NCBI GenBank assembly: GCA_963759095.1
Contig: CAVWYF010000036.1
Coordinates: 337,764-401,763 of the forward strand
Direction of reading: 5' to 3'
Origin: Anderseniella sp963759095
Lineage (GTDB): Bacteria > Pseudomonadota > Alphaproteobacteria > Rhizobiales > Aestuariivirgaceae
DNA: 64,000 nucleotides
Below, one piece after another: positions 44,809 to 53,617 of the stretch. Position numbers and translations under genes: made by a program. The notes beneath the pieces were generated by a model. It saw only the letters and a program-made list of their open reading frames with translations. It did not search any database and was not told where the DNA came from. Within the stretch, counting starts at the first letter, position 1. The number at the start of each line of letters is the position of its first letter.

Positions 44809-45591
44809 TCACTCCTGAACGACGCACACGTCAACAGACTGACTGATCAGCTGCATTGCGCCGTAACTGCTCAGGAAGGCAACTTCGGCAGCATCGAGCC
44901 CAACGCCGATAACGGCAGCTACGTCCGCGCGTGCCATTCCCGTGGCATCTACCAGATGCCAGGCACCGTCCAGAAACACCTCTGCCATGGCATGGAAGTC
45001 CGGTGGCGAGACGTCCGGTGCATAAACACTGGCAAACCGGGCCGGTATGGCAGAGGCCCGCGCAAGGCAGATCATCACGTGGGCAAAGTCGCGGCAAATC
45101 CCCTGCCGCTGCACGAATGTATCCAGTGCCGTTGTCTGAACGGTGCTTGAACCCACGACATACTGAAACTTGTCACCAATCCAGTCTCGCATTGCCGCGA
45201 TGCGGACACCACCGGAAAGCTGCCCGAACTCTGCCGATACGAACGACTGCAATTCATCACACGGGCAGTACCGCGACGGCATCAGGTACCTGACCGCATC
45301 TGCAGGCAGAAGATGTGGTGCCACAGCATCCAGAGACCCGATCTCCAGCACAGGACGCTGGATATCTATCCTGGCCGAGTAGTCACACAGAAAATCGCCG
45401 TCACCGCGCAACCAGATGCGCTCACCCAGGCCGTGCTCAGCCGCTATACGGGAAAAGTGCTCGGTTTCGCTCAGATTGATATTGGCGTTCACCAGCCGCT
45501 GTCCCCCGCCATCGGCTGCTTCTATCTGCAACAGCAGATCGGTCGATTGCGCGAGGCGATAGTGGAGATGAACATTGATATCGAGGATCAT
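44809..45591 (-). CDS. Transglutaminase-like cysteine protease family protein
   Basis: 260 residues. An N-terminal immunoglobulin-like region (ILDINVHLHYRLAQSTDLLLQIEA) precedes a transglutaminase core with the Cys-His-Asp triad: Cys in RQGICRDFAHV, His in PDFHAMAEVFLDG, Asp in WHLVDATGMA. Bacterial members are usually proteases or amidases. No signal peptide is seen. ATG 45591 is preferred, as the extension to 45630 has no similarity to the family. Standalone here; in many bacteria such genes sit beside circularly permuted ATP-grasp genes, which are absent in this window. Confidence 0.85.
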   Translation of the reverse strand: MILDINVHLHYRLAQSTDLLLQIEAADGGGQRLVNANINLSETEHFSRIAAEHGLGERIWLRGDGDFLCDYSARIDIQRPVLEIGSLDAVAPHLLPADAVRYLMPSRYCPCDELQSFVSAEFGQLSGGVRIAAMRDWIGDKFQYVVGSSTVQTTALDTFVQRQGICRDFAHVMICLARASAIPARFASVYAPDVSPPDFHAMAEVFLDGAWHLVDATGMARADVAAVIGVGLDAAEVAFLSSYGAMQLISQSVDVCVVQE

Positions 45592-45714
45592 TTGCCGGGC
45601 CTGAAGTCGATGGAGCCATTCCGGAAGCACAAGCGCACGGTCCTGCCGGCGGACGCAGCCACAATTACGGCGCTTCGCGAAAGGTGTTCATTACGGCCGC
45701 GCTGGATGATGCCG

Positions 45715-46848
45715 TCACACCGGCTTCATTTTGGATAGAATTGCATCGAGCTTGCCAACAGCCGCCGCTGTATCAGCCAGTTTATCGAGGCCAAAAAGGC
45801 CCAGTCGGAAAGTCGAGAAACCATCAGGTTCATCAACCATCAAGGGTACGCCCGCTGCAATCTGCATGCCGTGTTCGGCAAACTTCTTGCCGTTCTGGAT
45901 ATCCGGATCATCCGTGTAGCTGACCACGACGCCCGGCGCTTCAAACCCGGCAGCGGCAACACTCTTGAACCCGCGTTCCGCCAGCAGTTTCCGGACACCT
46001 TTTCCCAGTTCCAGTTGCTGGTCGCGCAACTTGTCAAACCCAAGCGCCTGGGTCTCCAGCATGGTATCGCGAAACCCGGTCAGGGCATCTGTCGGCATTG
46101 TGGAATGATAGGCATGGCCGCCGTTTTCATAAGCCTGCATGATCTGATGCCACTTGCCGAGATCAACCGCAAAACTGCTGCTCTTGGTTTCCTGCAACCT
46201 GGCCAGTCCGCGTTCACTTAACATCACCAGACCGGCAGACGGAGAAGCGCTCCACCCCTTTTGCGGCGCGGAGATGAGGACGTCGACACCAACAGCCTTC
46301 ATATCGACCCAAACCGTTCCCGATGCCACGCAATCCAGCACAAACAGCGCTCCAACGTCATGAGCTGCGTCTGCCACGGCCTTCATGTAACTGTCCGGCA
46401 GCATGATGCCCGATGAGGTTTCGACATGCGGCGCGAACACCACGTCGGGACGTTGGTCGCGAATGGACTTGACCACCTCATCAATCGGACAAGGCGCGTA
46501 AGGAGCCGGCAGTTCATTGCCCACGGCACGCGCCTTCAGCACAACTTGCTCTTTGGGAATATTGCCCGCATCGAATATCTGGCTCCAGCGGTAGGAAAAC
46601 CAGCCATTGCGAATGACCAGCGTCTTGCGGTCTGTTGCAAACTGACGTGCAACCGCCTCCATGGCATAGGTGCCGCCGCCGGGTACGATGACAGCGGCTT
46701 CGGCATTGTAGACCTGTTTCAGCAGCCCGGAAATGTCAGTCATGACCTTGCGGAAGGCAGCAGACATATGGTTGAGGGACCGGTCGGTGAAAACCACCGA
46801 AAACTCCATCAGGCCGTCAGGATCAACCATCGAAGAATTAACACTCAT
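45715..46848 (-). CDS. Class V aminotransferase (serine/alanine-glyoxylate type)
   Basis: 377 residues. Fold-type I PLP enzyme. The cofactor lysine is in ISAPQKGWSASPSAGLV, the phosphate-binding part in VPGGGTYAMEAVARQFA, and PHVETSSGIM and DCVASGTVWVDMKAVGVD give the substrate and pyridine-ring aspartate blocks. It resembles AGXT/serine-pyruvate or aspartate-type enzymes of the group and probably moves an amino group to glyoxylate or pyruvate. ATG 46848, preceded by GGGAAA, begins the family similarity; the frame to 46956 does not. Divergent from the sulfotransferase-like gene. Confidence 0.85.
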   Translation of the reverse strand: MSVNSSMVDPDGLMEFSVVFTDRSLNHMSAAFRKVMTDISGLLKQVYNAEAAVIVPGGGTYAMEAVARQFATDRKTLVIRNGWFSYRWSQIFDAGNIPKEQVVLKARAVGNELPAPYAPCPIDEVVKSIRDQRPDVVFAPHVETSSGIMLPDSYMKAVADAAHDVGALFVLDCVASGTVWVDMKAVGVDVLISAPQKGWSASPSAGLVMLSERGLARLQETKSSSFAVDLGKWHQIMQAYENGGHAYHSTMPTDALTGFRDTMLETQALGFDKLRDQQLELGKGVRKLLAERGFKSVAAAGFEAPGVVVSYTDDPDIQNGKKFAEHGMQIAAGVPLMVDEPDGFSTFRLGLFGLDKLADTAAAVGKLDAILSKMKPV

Positions 46849-47055
46849 GACAAATTTCCCGTTAATGCAGTTAGCCTGGCCGCAGGCCCGACGAGGATCG
46901 TCCTTGTAAGCGTCATGCGGGCCTGCAACAAGAAACAATTGACGCATACTTGGCATGCATTAGGCAAAAGGTTTTTACACGTATATTTGGATGACCAAGT
47001 CAAATAGAGTTGACCTCTGGTTTAGCAACTCCCGATTGCAAAGAGGACAGCAACA

Positions 47056-47796
47056 ATGGCTCTGAAAATCATCGGTGCAGGCTTTGGCCGCACAGGAACA
47101 ATGTCGACTTTCACCGCCCTCAATCAACTGGGTTTCCCGTGCTATCACATGTTCGAGGTTCTGGATAACCCGGCCAACAAAACCCATCTGGACTTCTGGA
47201 ACAAGGTGGCCAACTCACCAGCCGGAGCGCAGCACAACTGGGAGAACGTTTTCGGAAATTACACTGCCGCAGTTGACAATCCGGCCGCCTGCGTATGGCG
47301 CGAACTGACAGAAGCTTACCCCGACGCCAAAGTACTGTTGACCTTGCACCCGAAAGGCGCAGAAGCGTGGTACAACAGCACGATTGATACAATCTACTTC
47401 ACCGAAAATCTCTGGCAGTTCAAGGTGATTGAATGGTTTACCCCGTTTGGCCGGAAGTTCGGCAACATGTCACGTAAACTGATATGGCAACGCTCGCACA
47501 AAGGCACTATGGACGATCGGGACAGTGCGGTTGCCCACTACAACCAGCATATTGAGGACGTAAAGGCCGCAGTCCCGGCTGACCGGCTTTTGATATTCAC
47601 GGCTGATCAGGGCTGGGGTCCGCTATGCAAGTTTCTCGACGTGCCGGAACCGGCGGATGAGTTTCCCAATGTAAACGACCGAGCCGCGGTCAAGAAGGTC
47701 ATCGCCAACCTGACCAAGGGCGCTTATGGCATCATTGCCGCAATCGCTGTGGCACTTGCGATTGTTGTCTACGCAGCTTTCAACATCATCGGCTGA
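47056..47796 (+). CDS. Sulfotransferase-like protein with C-terminal membrane anchor
   Basis: 246 residues. The PAPS-binding P-loop equivalent IGAGFGRTGTMSTFTALNQL opens the chain, and the fold matches Sulfotransfer_4 proteins (Pfam PF17784 type), with VLLTLHPKGAEAWYNS for strand 4 and LLIFTADQGWGPLCKFLDVP for the 3'-phosphate region. A terminal hydrophobic helix (GIIAAIAVALAIVVYAAFNI) should anchor it in the inner membrane. The acceptor is unknown. ATG 47056 follows GAGGACAG. Related proteins occur widely in marine alphaproteobacteria and cyanobacteria; activity is unproven. Confidence 0.8.
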   Translation: MALKIIGAGFGRTGTMSTFTALNQLGFPCYHMFEVLDNPANKTHLDFWNKVANSPAGAQHNWENVFGNYTAAVDNPAACVWRELTEAYPDAKVLLTLHPKGAEAWYNSTIDTIYFTENLWQFKVIEWFTPFGRKFGNMSRKLIWQRSHKGTMDDRDSAVAHYNQHIEDVKAAVPADRLLIFTADQGWGPLCKFLDVPEPADEFPNVNDRAAVKKVIANLTKGAYGIIAAIAVALAIVVYAAFNIIG

Positions 47797-47820
47797 CCGG
47801 TTGCCGGCAACCCTTGCGGC

Positions 47821-49023
47821 TTAGTGTCCGCCCCCGGCCGTGGCCGGCGGTGCCTTGACCAGTTCCGGCAGCGTTTCGGCAGGCGGTGTGTTGCGTGACC
47901 GGTGCGAACGCACGACGCCATCAATGATGGTCATGCCCAGCCCCGGCAGATTGCCCTGCCTGATAGATGCGAGCATGTCCTTGCCCGGCGCGTGCTGAGC
48001 CCGGTCGACAATGATCAGGTCAGCAGACTTGCCCGCTTCAATAATGCCGCAATCCAGATCCCGCATGCGCGCCGTATTGCCGGTACCAAAGCACCAGGCG
48101 ATCTCCGCAGGCACGTCTCCAAGGCTTGAAAGCATGGCAATCATGCGCAGAATGCCGAGCGGTTGCACGCCGGATCCGGCGGGCCCGTCCGTACCAAGGA
48201 TAATGCGTTCAGGCTGCTTCAGGTCGAATGCGGTACGCATGGCAAGCAGGCCGGCGCGTTCATTACCGTTGTGCACAATCTCAATGCCGCGCAGGCAGCT
48301 TTCACACAGGCAGGTAATCTGGCTGTCCGGCAGCGCCGTGTGGCCGCCATTGATGTGGCCGATAATGTCGGCATCTGCTTCCAGCACCACGTCCTTGTCG
48401 ATGAGTCCCGATCCGGGGATGGAAGGACCGCCGGTATGAATGGTCGACTGAATGCCGTATTTGCGCGCCCAGGCGACCATCTCCTTGGCGGTTTCACCAG
48501 TCTTGACTGTGCCGAGCCCCACTTCGCCCAGCAGTTTCACACCGGCATCGGCAAGATCCTTGAAGTCCTCTTCAACCATGCCTTGTTCCAGCACCGGCGC
48601 ACCGGCTAGTACCTTGACGCCTGAGGGCCGAAAATTCTCGTACCAGCGCTGTGCCGCAATCGCCATGGCTTTAAGGCCGACAATATCCTTTGGCCGGCCC
48701 GGCGCATGAACTTCACCGGCAGAAATCATGCAGGTGACGCCACCGTGCAGCGTGCTGTCGATCCAGTTCAACTGCTGCTGGCGCGGTGTGTAATCACCAA
48801 TAACCGGATGCACATGACTGTCGATAAGACCCGGCGAAACGCAGGTCCCGTGTGCATCAATCAGCGTATCGGCATTGTCGAGATCAAGGTCCTTGGCGTA
48901 ACCGACCTCGGATATTTTTCCATCAAGCGCGATGATGCAATCACCATCCAGTATCGGCTGTTCAATCTTGCCGGACAGAATTAGTCCGATGTTCTGGATG
49001 ACAAGTTTTGCTGGTTCGGTCAT
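47821..49023 (-). CDS. Amidohydrolase of the enamidase type
   Basis: 400 residues. Metal-dependent amidohydrolase with metal ligands in GLIDSHVHP, the lysine/glutamate region LLGEVGLGTVK, then TIHTGGPSIPGSG, GHINGGHTALPD and the aspartate of ILGTDGPAGSGVQPLGILR. These blocks, and the tail SRNTPPAE, follow the enamidase of anaerobic nicotinate degradation, which opens the enamide 1,4,5,6-tetrahydro-6-oxonicotinate to 2-formylglutarate. The likeness was recognised from memory of that enzyme, so identity of substrate is an inference. A MarR gene lies 17 bases upstream on the same strand; no other nicotinate-pathway gene is in the window. Confidence 0.75.
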   Translation of the reverse strand: MTEPAKLVIQNIGLILSGKIEQPILDGDCIIALDGKISEVGYAKDLDLDNADTLIDAHGTCVSPGLIDSHVHPVIGDYTPRQQQLNWIDSTLHGGVTCMISAGEVHAPGRPKDIVGLKAMAIAAQRWYENFRPSGVKVLAGAPVLEQGMVEEDFKDLADAGVKLLGEVGLGTVKTGETAKEMVAWARKYGIQSTIHTGGPSIPGSGLIDKDVVLEADADIIGHINGGHTALPDSQITCLCESCLRGIEIVHNGNERAGLLAMRTAFDLKQPERIILGTDGPAGSGVQPLGILRMIAMLSSLGDVPAEIAWCFGTGNTARMRDLDCGIIEAGKSADLIIVDRAQHAPGKDMLASIRQGNLPGLGMTIIDGVVRSHRSRNTPPAETLPELVKAPPATAGGGH

Positions 49024-49040
49024 GGGATTTACCTTCTGCT

Positions 49041-49487
49041 TTAGACTAGTTTTTTCAAAAGACTGACTAGCTGTGCGTGTTCGGCATCACTGAGAAGCGA
49101 CGCCGTGCGCGCCGTAACAGTCGCAGCCCTGGCTACCTGGGTGAGATACTGATTGCGACCCTCCGCCGTCAGGTCGAGATAGATGCGGCGTTGATCGCGG
49201 TCATCACGCCGCGTCGAGATCAGGCCGCGTTTGCGCAAACGGTCAATCACACCCTTGATGGTGGCAGCATCCATGGCTGCCTGCCGGCCAAGTTCGTTTT
49301 GCGACAGCGCGCCTGTTTCATACAGTTTGGCCATGGCGGCAAACTGGGTCGGCGTGAAATCCGGGATGTGTTCGGAAAAAATCGACAAATGGCGCTGTTG
49401 CGCGCGGCGCAACAAAAACCCCACCTGATCATCCAGCCTGTAGGGCGGGTTGGGAGGCGTTTTTCCTGACGCTGGTTTATCTGGCAT
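49041..49487 (-). CDS. MarR-family transcriptional regulator
   Basis: 148 residues. Winged HTH with PTQFAAMAKLYETGALSQNELGRQAAM, DAATIKGVIDRLRKRGLISTRRDDRDQRRIYLDLT (recognition helix plus wing, cited in parts), ending LVSLLKKLV. ATG 49487 is the sensible start; the frame to 49625 adds unrelated residues. It is cotranscribed with the enamidase gene 17 bases downstream, and probably represses this pair in response to an aromatic or N-heterocyclic acid, as other MarR proteins of catabolic operons do. It is divergent from the thi riboswitch. Confidence 0.88.
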   Translation of the reverse strand: MPDKPASGKTPPNPPYRLDDQVGFLLRRAQQRHLSIFSEHIPDFTPTQFAAMAKLYETGALSQNELGRQAAMDAATIKGVIDRLRKRGLISTRRDDRDQRRIYLDLTAEGRNQYLTQVARAATVTARTASLLSDAEHAQLVSLLKKLV

Positions 49488-49639
49488 GAACCGTGTCCAT
49501 TGAGTACGAAACAGATCATGGCAATGTTGGCAGCAAAGTCGCAAGAATGCAATTTGTTGGTGTGCATACATGTTGGACGGGAGTTGTCCACCACCCCACT
49601 TGACATGCGCAGTACACAGGTCCATCTGTTGAAACGTAG

Positions 49640-49748
49640 CCAGGGGAGCTCCGCGAAAAGGAGCTGAGAGGCCGGTAAGACGTGTAACGCGTCAGCACGG
49701 CGACCCTTCGAACCTGATCCAGTTAACGCTGGCGGAGGGATGCTGACA
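49640..49748 (+). ncRNA. TPP riboswitch (THI element)
   Basis: The conserved THI-box parts are readable: CAGGGGAGC (49641), GGAGCTGAGAG (49660-49670), and the second half ACCCTTCGAACCTGATC (49693-49709), then GCTGGCGGAGGGATGCTG. These form the pyrimidine and pyrophosphate sensor arms. It lies about 95 bases before thiC and represses the operon when thiamine pyrophosphate is plentiful. Control seems to be translational; see the hairpin at 49795-49837. Confidence 0.96.
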
Positions 49749-49794
49749 CCGGACGAGGACCATGCAAGGTCCCTTATACCCGGTACCAAACCCC

Positions 49795-49837
49795 CTCTCC
49801 CGAAACGTGAACTGGGTCTTCAACCGATCAGGGAGAG
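49795..49837 (+). promoter_or_regulatory. Anti-Shine-Dalgarno pairing of the TPP riboswitch
   Basis: CTCTCCC (49795-49801) is complementary to GGGAGAG (49831-49837), which is the thiC ribosome site 6 bases before the ATG. The C-rich strand could instead pair with GGAGGG at 49735-49740 in the aptamer's closing region. This is the usual logic of a translational switch. A small hairpin, GGACC-ATGCAA-GGTCC, lies between at 49757-49772. Confidence 0.6.
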
Positions 49838-49843
49838 CCCACA

Positions 49844-51658
49844 ATGAACGCCATTACACCCACAGTTACCGAAGGTCCGTTGCCTGCCTCGCGCAAGGTT
49901 TACAAGTCAGGAACATTGCACCCCTATGTCCGTGTGCCGATGCGCGAAATCTCCGTCCATCCGACATCCGGCGAGCAACCGGTAACCGTCTATGACACCT
50001 CCGGTCCCTACACGGATCCGAACGTCAAGATCGACATCGCAAAAGGCTTGAGCCGCCATCGCGAAAGCTGGCTTGAAACCGTCGGTGATGTGGCACGCTA
50101 TGAAGGCCGTCATATAAAACCGGAAGACAACGGCTTTGTTACCGGCGACAAGCTGACGCCTGAATTCCCCGTCCGCAACCAGCCTTTCAAGGCCAGGGAC
50201 GGCAAGGCTGTTACACAACTGGCTTATGCGCGGGCCGGCATCATCACCCCGGAGATGGAGTTCATCGCCATCCGCGAAAACCTCGGCCGCGATGCCGCGC
50301 GGGACAAGCTGGAACGCGATGGTGAGAGCTTTGGTGCGTCGATCCCCGATCATGTCACGCCTGAATTTGTCCGTGACGAAGTGGCCCGCGGCCGCGCCGT
50401 CATTCCGGCAAACATCAACCATCCTGAAGTGGAACCGATGATTATCGGCCGCAACTTCCTGGTCAAGATCAATGCCAATATCGGCAATTCCGCCGTGACC
50501 TCCTCCATGGAGGAAGAGGTTGAAAAGATGGTGTGGGCCACCCGCTGGGGCGCCGACAATGTCATGGACCTGTCGACAGGCCGCAACATCCACAATATCC
50601 GCGAATGGATCATCCGCAATTCAGCATCGCCGATCGGCACAGTGCCGATCTACCAGGCGCTGGAAAAGGTCAACGGCATTGCCGAAGACCTGACCTGGGA
50701 GGTTTATCGCGACACGCTGATCGAACAGGCAGAACAGGGCGTCGACTACTTCACCATCCATGCCGGCATAAGGCTGCACTATGTGCCGCTGACGGTAAAC
50801 CGCACCACCGGCATCGTGTCGCGCGGCGGTTCGATCATGGCCAAATGGTGCCTGCACCATCACAAGGAAAGCTTCCTGTACGAGCACTTTGAAGACATCT
50901 GCGACATCATGCGGGCCTATGACGTGACCTTCTCGCTGGGCGACGGCCTGCGCCCGGGATGCATCGCCGACGCCAATGACGCGGCCCAGTTTGCCGAGCT
51001 GGAAACCCTGGGTGAACTGACCCAGATCGCCTGGAAGAAAGATTGCCAGGTGATGATCGAAGGCCCCGGCCACGTGCCGATGCACAAGATCAAGGAGAAC
51101 ATGGACAAGCAGCTCGAAGTCTGTGGCGAAGCGCCGTTCTATACGCTTGGCCCCCTCACCACCGACATTGCACCGGGCTATGACCATATTACTTCCGGTA
51201 TTGGCGCCGCCATGATCGGCTGGTACGGCACGGCAATGCTTTGCTATGTCACGCCAAAGGAACATCTTGGCCTGCCGGATCGTGACGACGTGAAAACCGG
51301 GGTGATCACCTACAAGATCGCCGCTCACGCGGCTGATCTTGCCAAGGGTCATCCGGCCGCACAAGCTCGCGATGACGCCTTGTCACGTGCCCGGTTTGAA
51401 TTCCGCTGGGAAGACCAGTTCAACCTGGCGCTTGATCCTGAAACGGCACGTGACTTCCATGATCAGACCTTGCCGAAGGAAGCCCACAAGGTGGCACATT
51501 TCTGTTCCATGTGCGGGCCGAAATTCTGCTCCATGCGCATCAGTCACGACATTCGTGCCGAGGCGCAAAAGGAAGGCATGGAGGCAATGGCACTGAAATA
51601 TCGTGAAGGGGGCGATCTTTACATGCCGGTCAGTGAGACCGCCGAGCCTGCGGAGTAG
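49844..51658 (+). CDS. thiC: Phosphomethylpyrimidine synthase
   Basis: 604 residues, full length. Radical-SAM enzyme that rearranges AIR to hydroxymethylpyrimidine phosphate. The C-terminal cluster motif CSMCGPKFC (Cys554, 557, 562) is intact. Other family blocks: NINHPEVEPMIIGRNFLVKINANIGNSAV, SLGDGLRPGC, QVMIEGPGHVPMHKI and LGPLTTDIAPGYDHI (long ones cited only for orientation). First gene of the thi operon, under the TPP riboswitch; AGGGAGAG lies 6 bases before ATG. Confidence 0.97.
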   Translation: MNAITPTVTEGPLPASRKVYKSGTLHPYVRVPMREISVHPTSGEQPVTVYDTSGPYTDPNVKIDIAKGLSRHRESWLETVGDVARYEGRHIKPEDNGFVTGDKLTPEFPVRNQPFKARDGKAVTQLAYARAGIITPEMEFIAIRENLGRDAARDKLERDGESFGASIPDHVTPEFVRDEVARGRAVIPANINHPEVEPMIIGRNFLVKINANIGNSAVTSSMEEEVEKMVWATRWGADNVMDLSTGRNIHNIREWIIRNSASPIGTVPIYQALEKVNGIAEDLTWEVYRDTLIEQAEQGVDYFTIHAGIRLHYVPLTVNRTTGIVSRGGSIMAKWCLHHHKESFLYEHFEDICDIMRAYDVTFSLGDGLRPGCIADANDAAQFAELETLGELTQIAWKKDCQVMIEGPGHVPMHKIKENMDKQLEVCGEAPFYTLGPLTTDIAPGYDHITSGIGAAMIGWYGTAMLCYVTPKEHLGLPDRDDVKTGVITYKIAAHAADLAKGHPAAQARDDALSRARFEFRWEDQFNLALDPETARDFHDQTLPKEAHKVAHFCSMCGPKFCSMRISHDIRAEAQKEGMEAMALKYREGGDLYMPVSETAEPAE

Positions 51659-51665
51659 CCGGGCC

Positions 51666-52676
51666 ATGAACGTCACCGTGGTCGGGGCCGGCGTTGCCGG
51701 CCTCACCGTCGCCACAGAGCTTGTCGAACGCGGCTGCAAGGTAGAGGTCATCGACCGGGCAGAAGGCTTTGGTCGCGACACCTGTTCCTGGTATGCCGGT
51801 GGCATGCTGGCACCCTGGTGCGAAGGCGACACGGCAGAAGAACCTGTCGTGCGCCTTGGCCAGGAGGCCATTGGCTGGTGGCGCCGGCATGTGCCGGACG
51901 TGATTGAACAAGGCTCGCTGGTTGTGGCGCCATCCCGTGACGCGGGCGAGCTTGCCCGCTTTGCCCGGCGCACACAGGCGCATGAGACCATTGATGCAGC
52001 TGGGCTGGCGAAATTTGAACCGGATCTTGAAGGTCGCTTCCGGCAAGCCTTGTTTTTCAATGGGGAAGCGCATCTGAACCCGCGCAAGGCGATTGCTGCA
52101 CTGACTGGGCGATTGACCGGATCGGATGTGACCGTCACCTATGGCAAGGCCCTTGAAGATCACAAGATCAGCGGATCGGTGGTGGTCGACACGCGCGGGT
52201 TTGCAGCCCGCGATGTGCTGAAAGACCTGCGCGGCGTAAAGGGCGAGATGCTGGTGCTGAAGGCAACCGGCGTGGAATTTTCACGCCCCGTCCGGCTGCT
52301 GCATCCGCGCCTGCCGGTCTACATCGTGCCGCGCGGAGACGGTCATTTCATGGTCGGCGCCACCCAGATAGAAGCCGAGGACCGCGGCCGCATAACCGCG
52401 CGTGGCATGGTTGATCTGCTGAACGCGGCTTATGCCGTGCATCCCGCTTTTGCCGAAGCTGAAATAATTGAAACCGGCGCAGATGTGCGGCCGGCATTTC
52501 CCGACAACCTGCCCAGACTGCGCTGGCACGGCCGTACGCTGTATGTGAACGGCCTGTTCCGGCACGGCTTCCTGCTGGCACCGGCGTGTGCACGCATGGC
52601 GGCCGAAGCCATAAGCAGTCCTGGCTACAAACCGGAGTTGATGGATGAAGATCATCGTGAACGGTCAATCGCTTGA
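51666..52676 (+). CDS. thiO: Glycine oxidase for thiazole synthesis
   Basis: 336 residues. FAD-dependent DAO-fold enzyme converting glycine to dehydroglycine for ThiG. The FAD motif VVGAGVAGLTVATELVERG opens the chain, DTCSWYAGGMLAPWCE is the substrate-site start, and LYVNGLFRHGFLLAPACARM is the end block. ATG 51666 lies 7 bases after the thiC stop. The gene overlaps thiS by 32 bases. Confidence 0.93.
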   Translation: MNVTVVGAGVAGLTVATELVERGCKVEVIDRAEGFGRDTCSWYAGGMLAPWCEGDTAEEPVVRLGQEAIGWWRRHVPDVIEQGSLVVAPSRDAGELARFARRTQAHETIDAAGLAKFEPDLEGRFRQALFFNGEAHLNPRKAIAALTGRLTGSDVTVTYGKALEDHKISGSVVVDTRGFAARDVLKDLRGVKGEMLVLKATGVEFSRPVRLLHPRLPVYIVPRGDGHFMVGATQIEAEDRGRITARGMVDLLNAAYAVHPAFAEAEIIETGADVRPAFPDNLPRLRWHGRTLYVNGLFRHGFLLAPACARMAAEAISSPGYKPELMDEDHRERSIA

Positions 52677-52842
52677 AGTGACGGCCACGCTGCTTGACGC
52701 AGCGCTTGGCGAGCTTGGCTATGGTGAAGCGCGTGTCGCAACAGCCCTGAACGGTGAATTCGTGCCCGTCCCGGCACGTGCCTCGACAAGCCTGGGCAAT
52801 GGCGACCGGCTGGAAATCCTCGCCCCCATGCAGGGAGGTTGA
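52645..52842 (+). CDS. thiS: Sulfur carrier protein ThiS
   Basis: 65 residues, ubiquitin-like fold, ending in the Gly-Gly required for adenylation and thiocarboxylation. MKIIVNGQSLEV and the LGNGDRLEILAPMQGG tail match the family. It carries sulfur to ThiG for the thiazole ring. Its start lies inside the end of thiO in another frame, so translation is coupled. Confidence 0.94.
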   Translation: MKIIVNGQSLEVTATLLDAALGELGYGEARVATALNGEFVPVPARASTSLGNGDRLEILAPMQGG

Positions 52843-52846
52843 TCCG

Positions 52847-53617
52847 GTGCAGGTTTATGGTGTCGACATTGCCTCCCGCCTTCTGCTGGGTACAGCGCAA
52901 TATCCTTCGCCTGCCGTCCTTGGTGATGCGGTACAGGCTTCCGGTACGGAGATTGTCACCGTGTCGCTGCGCCGTGAAGCCGGCGGCGGCCAGCACGGCC
53001 AGGCATTCTGGACACTGATCTGCGACATGGGTGTGCGTGTCCTGCCAAACACCGCAGGTTGCCACACGGTGGAAGAAGCTGTCACCACGGCGCAAATGGC
53101 CCGCGAAGTGTTCGACACCAACTGGATCAAGCTGGAAGTCATCGGTGACAATGACACATTGTGCCCCAGCGTTTTTGACCTGGTTGAAGCCGCTCGCCTG
53201 CTCAGCGAAGACGGTTTCGAAGTCTTCCCCTATACCACCGAAGACCTGATCGTGGCAGAGCATCTGCTGCAAGCCGGGTGCAAGGTCCTGATGCCCTGGG
53301 GAGCGCCTATCGGCACCGGCCTCGGCCTCAACAATGTCTATGGCTTGCGCACCATGCGGGCTCATTTCGCAGATGTACCGCTGATCATCGATGCCGGTAT
53401 GGGCCTGCCGTCACATGCTGCACAAGCCATGGAGCTGGGATTTGATGCCGTGTTGCTGAACACCGCGATCGCCAAAGCTGGTGATCCCGTAGCCATGGCA
53501 CGCGCCTTCGCGCAAGCCGTCGAAGCCGGTTCATTGGCACGCAGCGCTGATCCCATGGAGCCCCGCGACATGGCCAGTCCGTCAACGCCGGTTCTGGGAA
53601 AGGCCAGCCTCGGATGA
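52847..53617 (+). CDS. thiG: Thiazole synthase
   Basis: 256 residues. TIM barrel that joins DXP, dehydroglycine and ThiS thiocarboxylate. The Schiff-base lysine is in NWIKLEVIGD (about Lys95), with GTAQYPSP, VLPNTAGCHTVEEAV, CKVLMPWGAPIGTGLGL and IIDAGMGLPSHAAQAMELG as family blocks. The start is GTG 52847, 4 bases after the thiS stop, with GGGAGGTTG upstream; the ATG at 52754 falls within thiS in another frame and is rejected. Family names in this branch start VYGVDIASRLLLGTA. Confidence 0.93.
   Translation: MQVYGVDIASRLLLGTAQYPSPAVLGDAVQASGTEIVTVSLRREAGGGQHGQAFWTLICDMGVRVLPNTAGCHTVEEAVTTAQMAREVFDTNWIKLEVIGDNDTLCPSVFDLVEAARLLSEDGFEVFPYTTEDLIVAEHLLQAGCKVLMPWGAPIGTGLGLNNVYGLRTMRAHFADVPLIIDAGMGLPSHAAQAMELGFDAVLLNTAIAKAGDPVAMARAFAQAVEAGSLARSADPMEPRDMASPSTPVLGKASLG

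Noticed and set aside
46849..47055. TTGG-ATGA-CCAA in the aminotransferase/sulfotransferase spacer as an operator
   Set aside because: Arms of only four bases; too short to separate from chance without comparative data.
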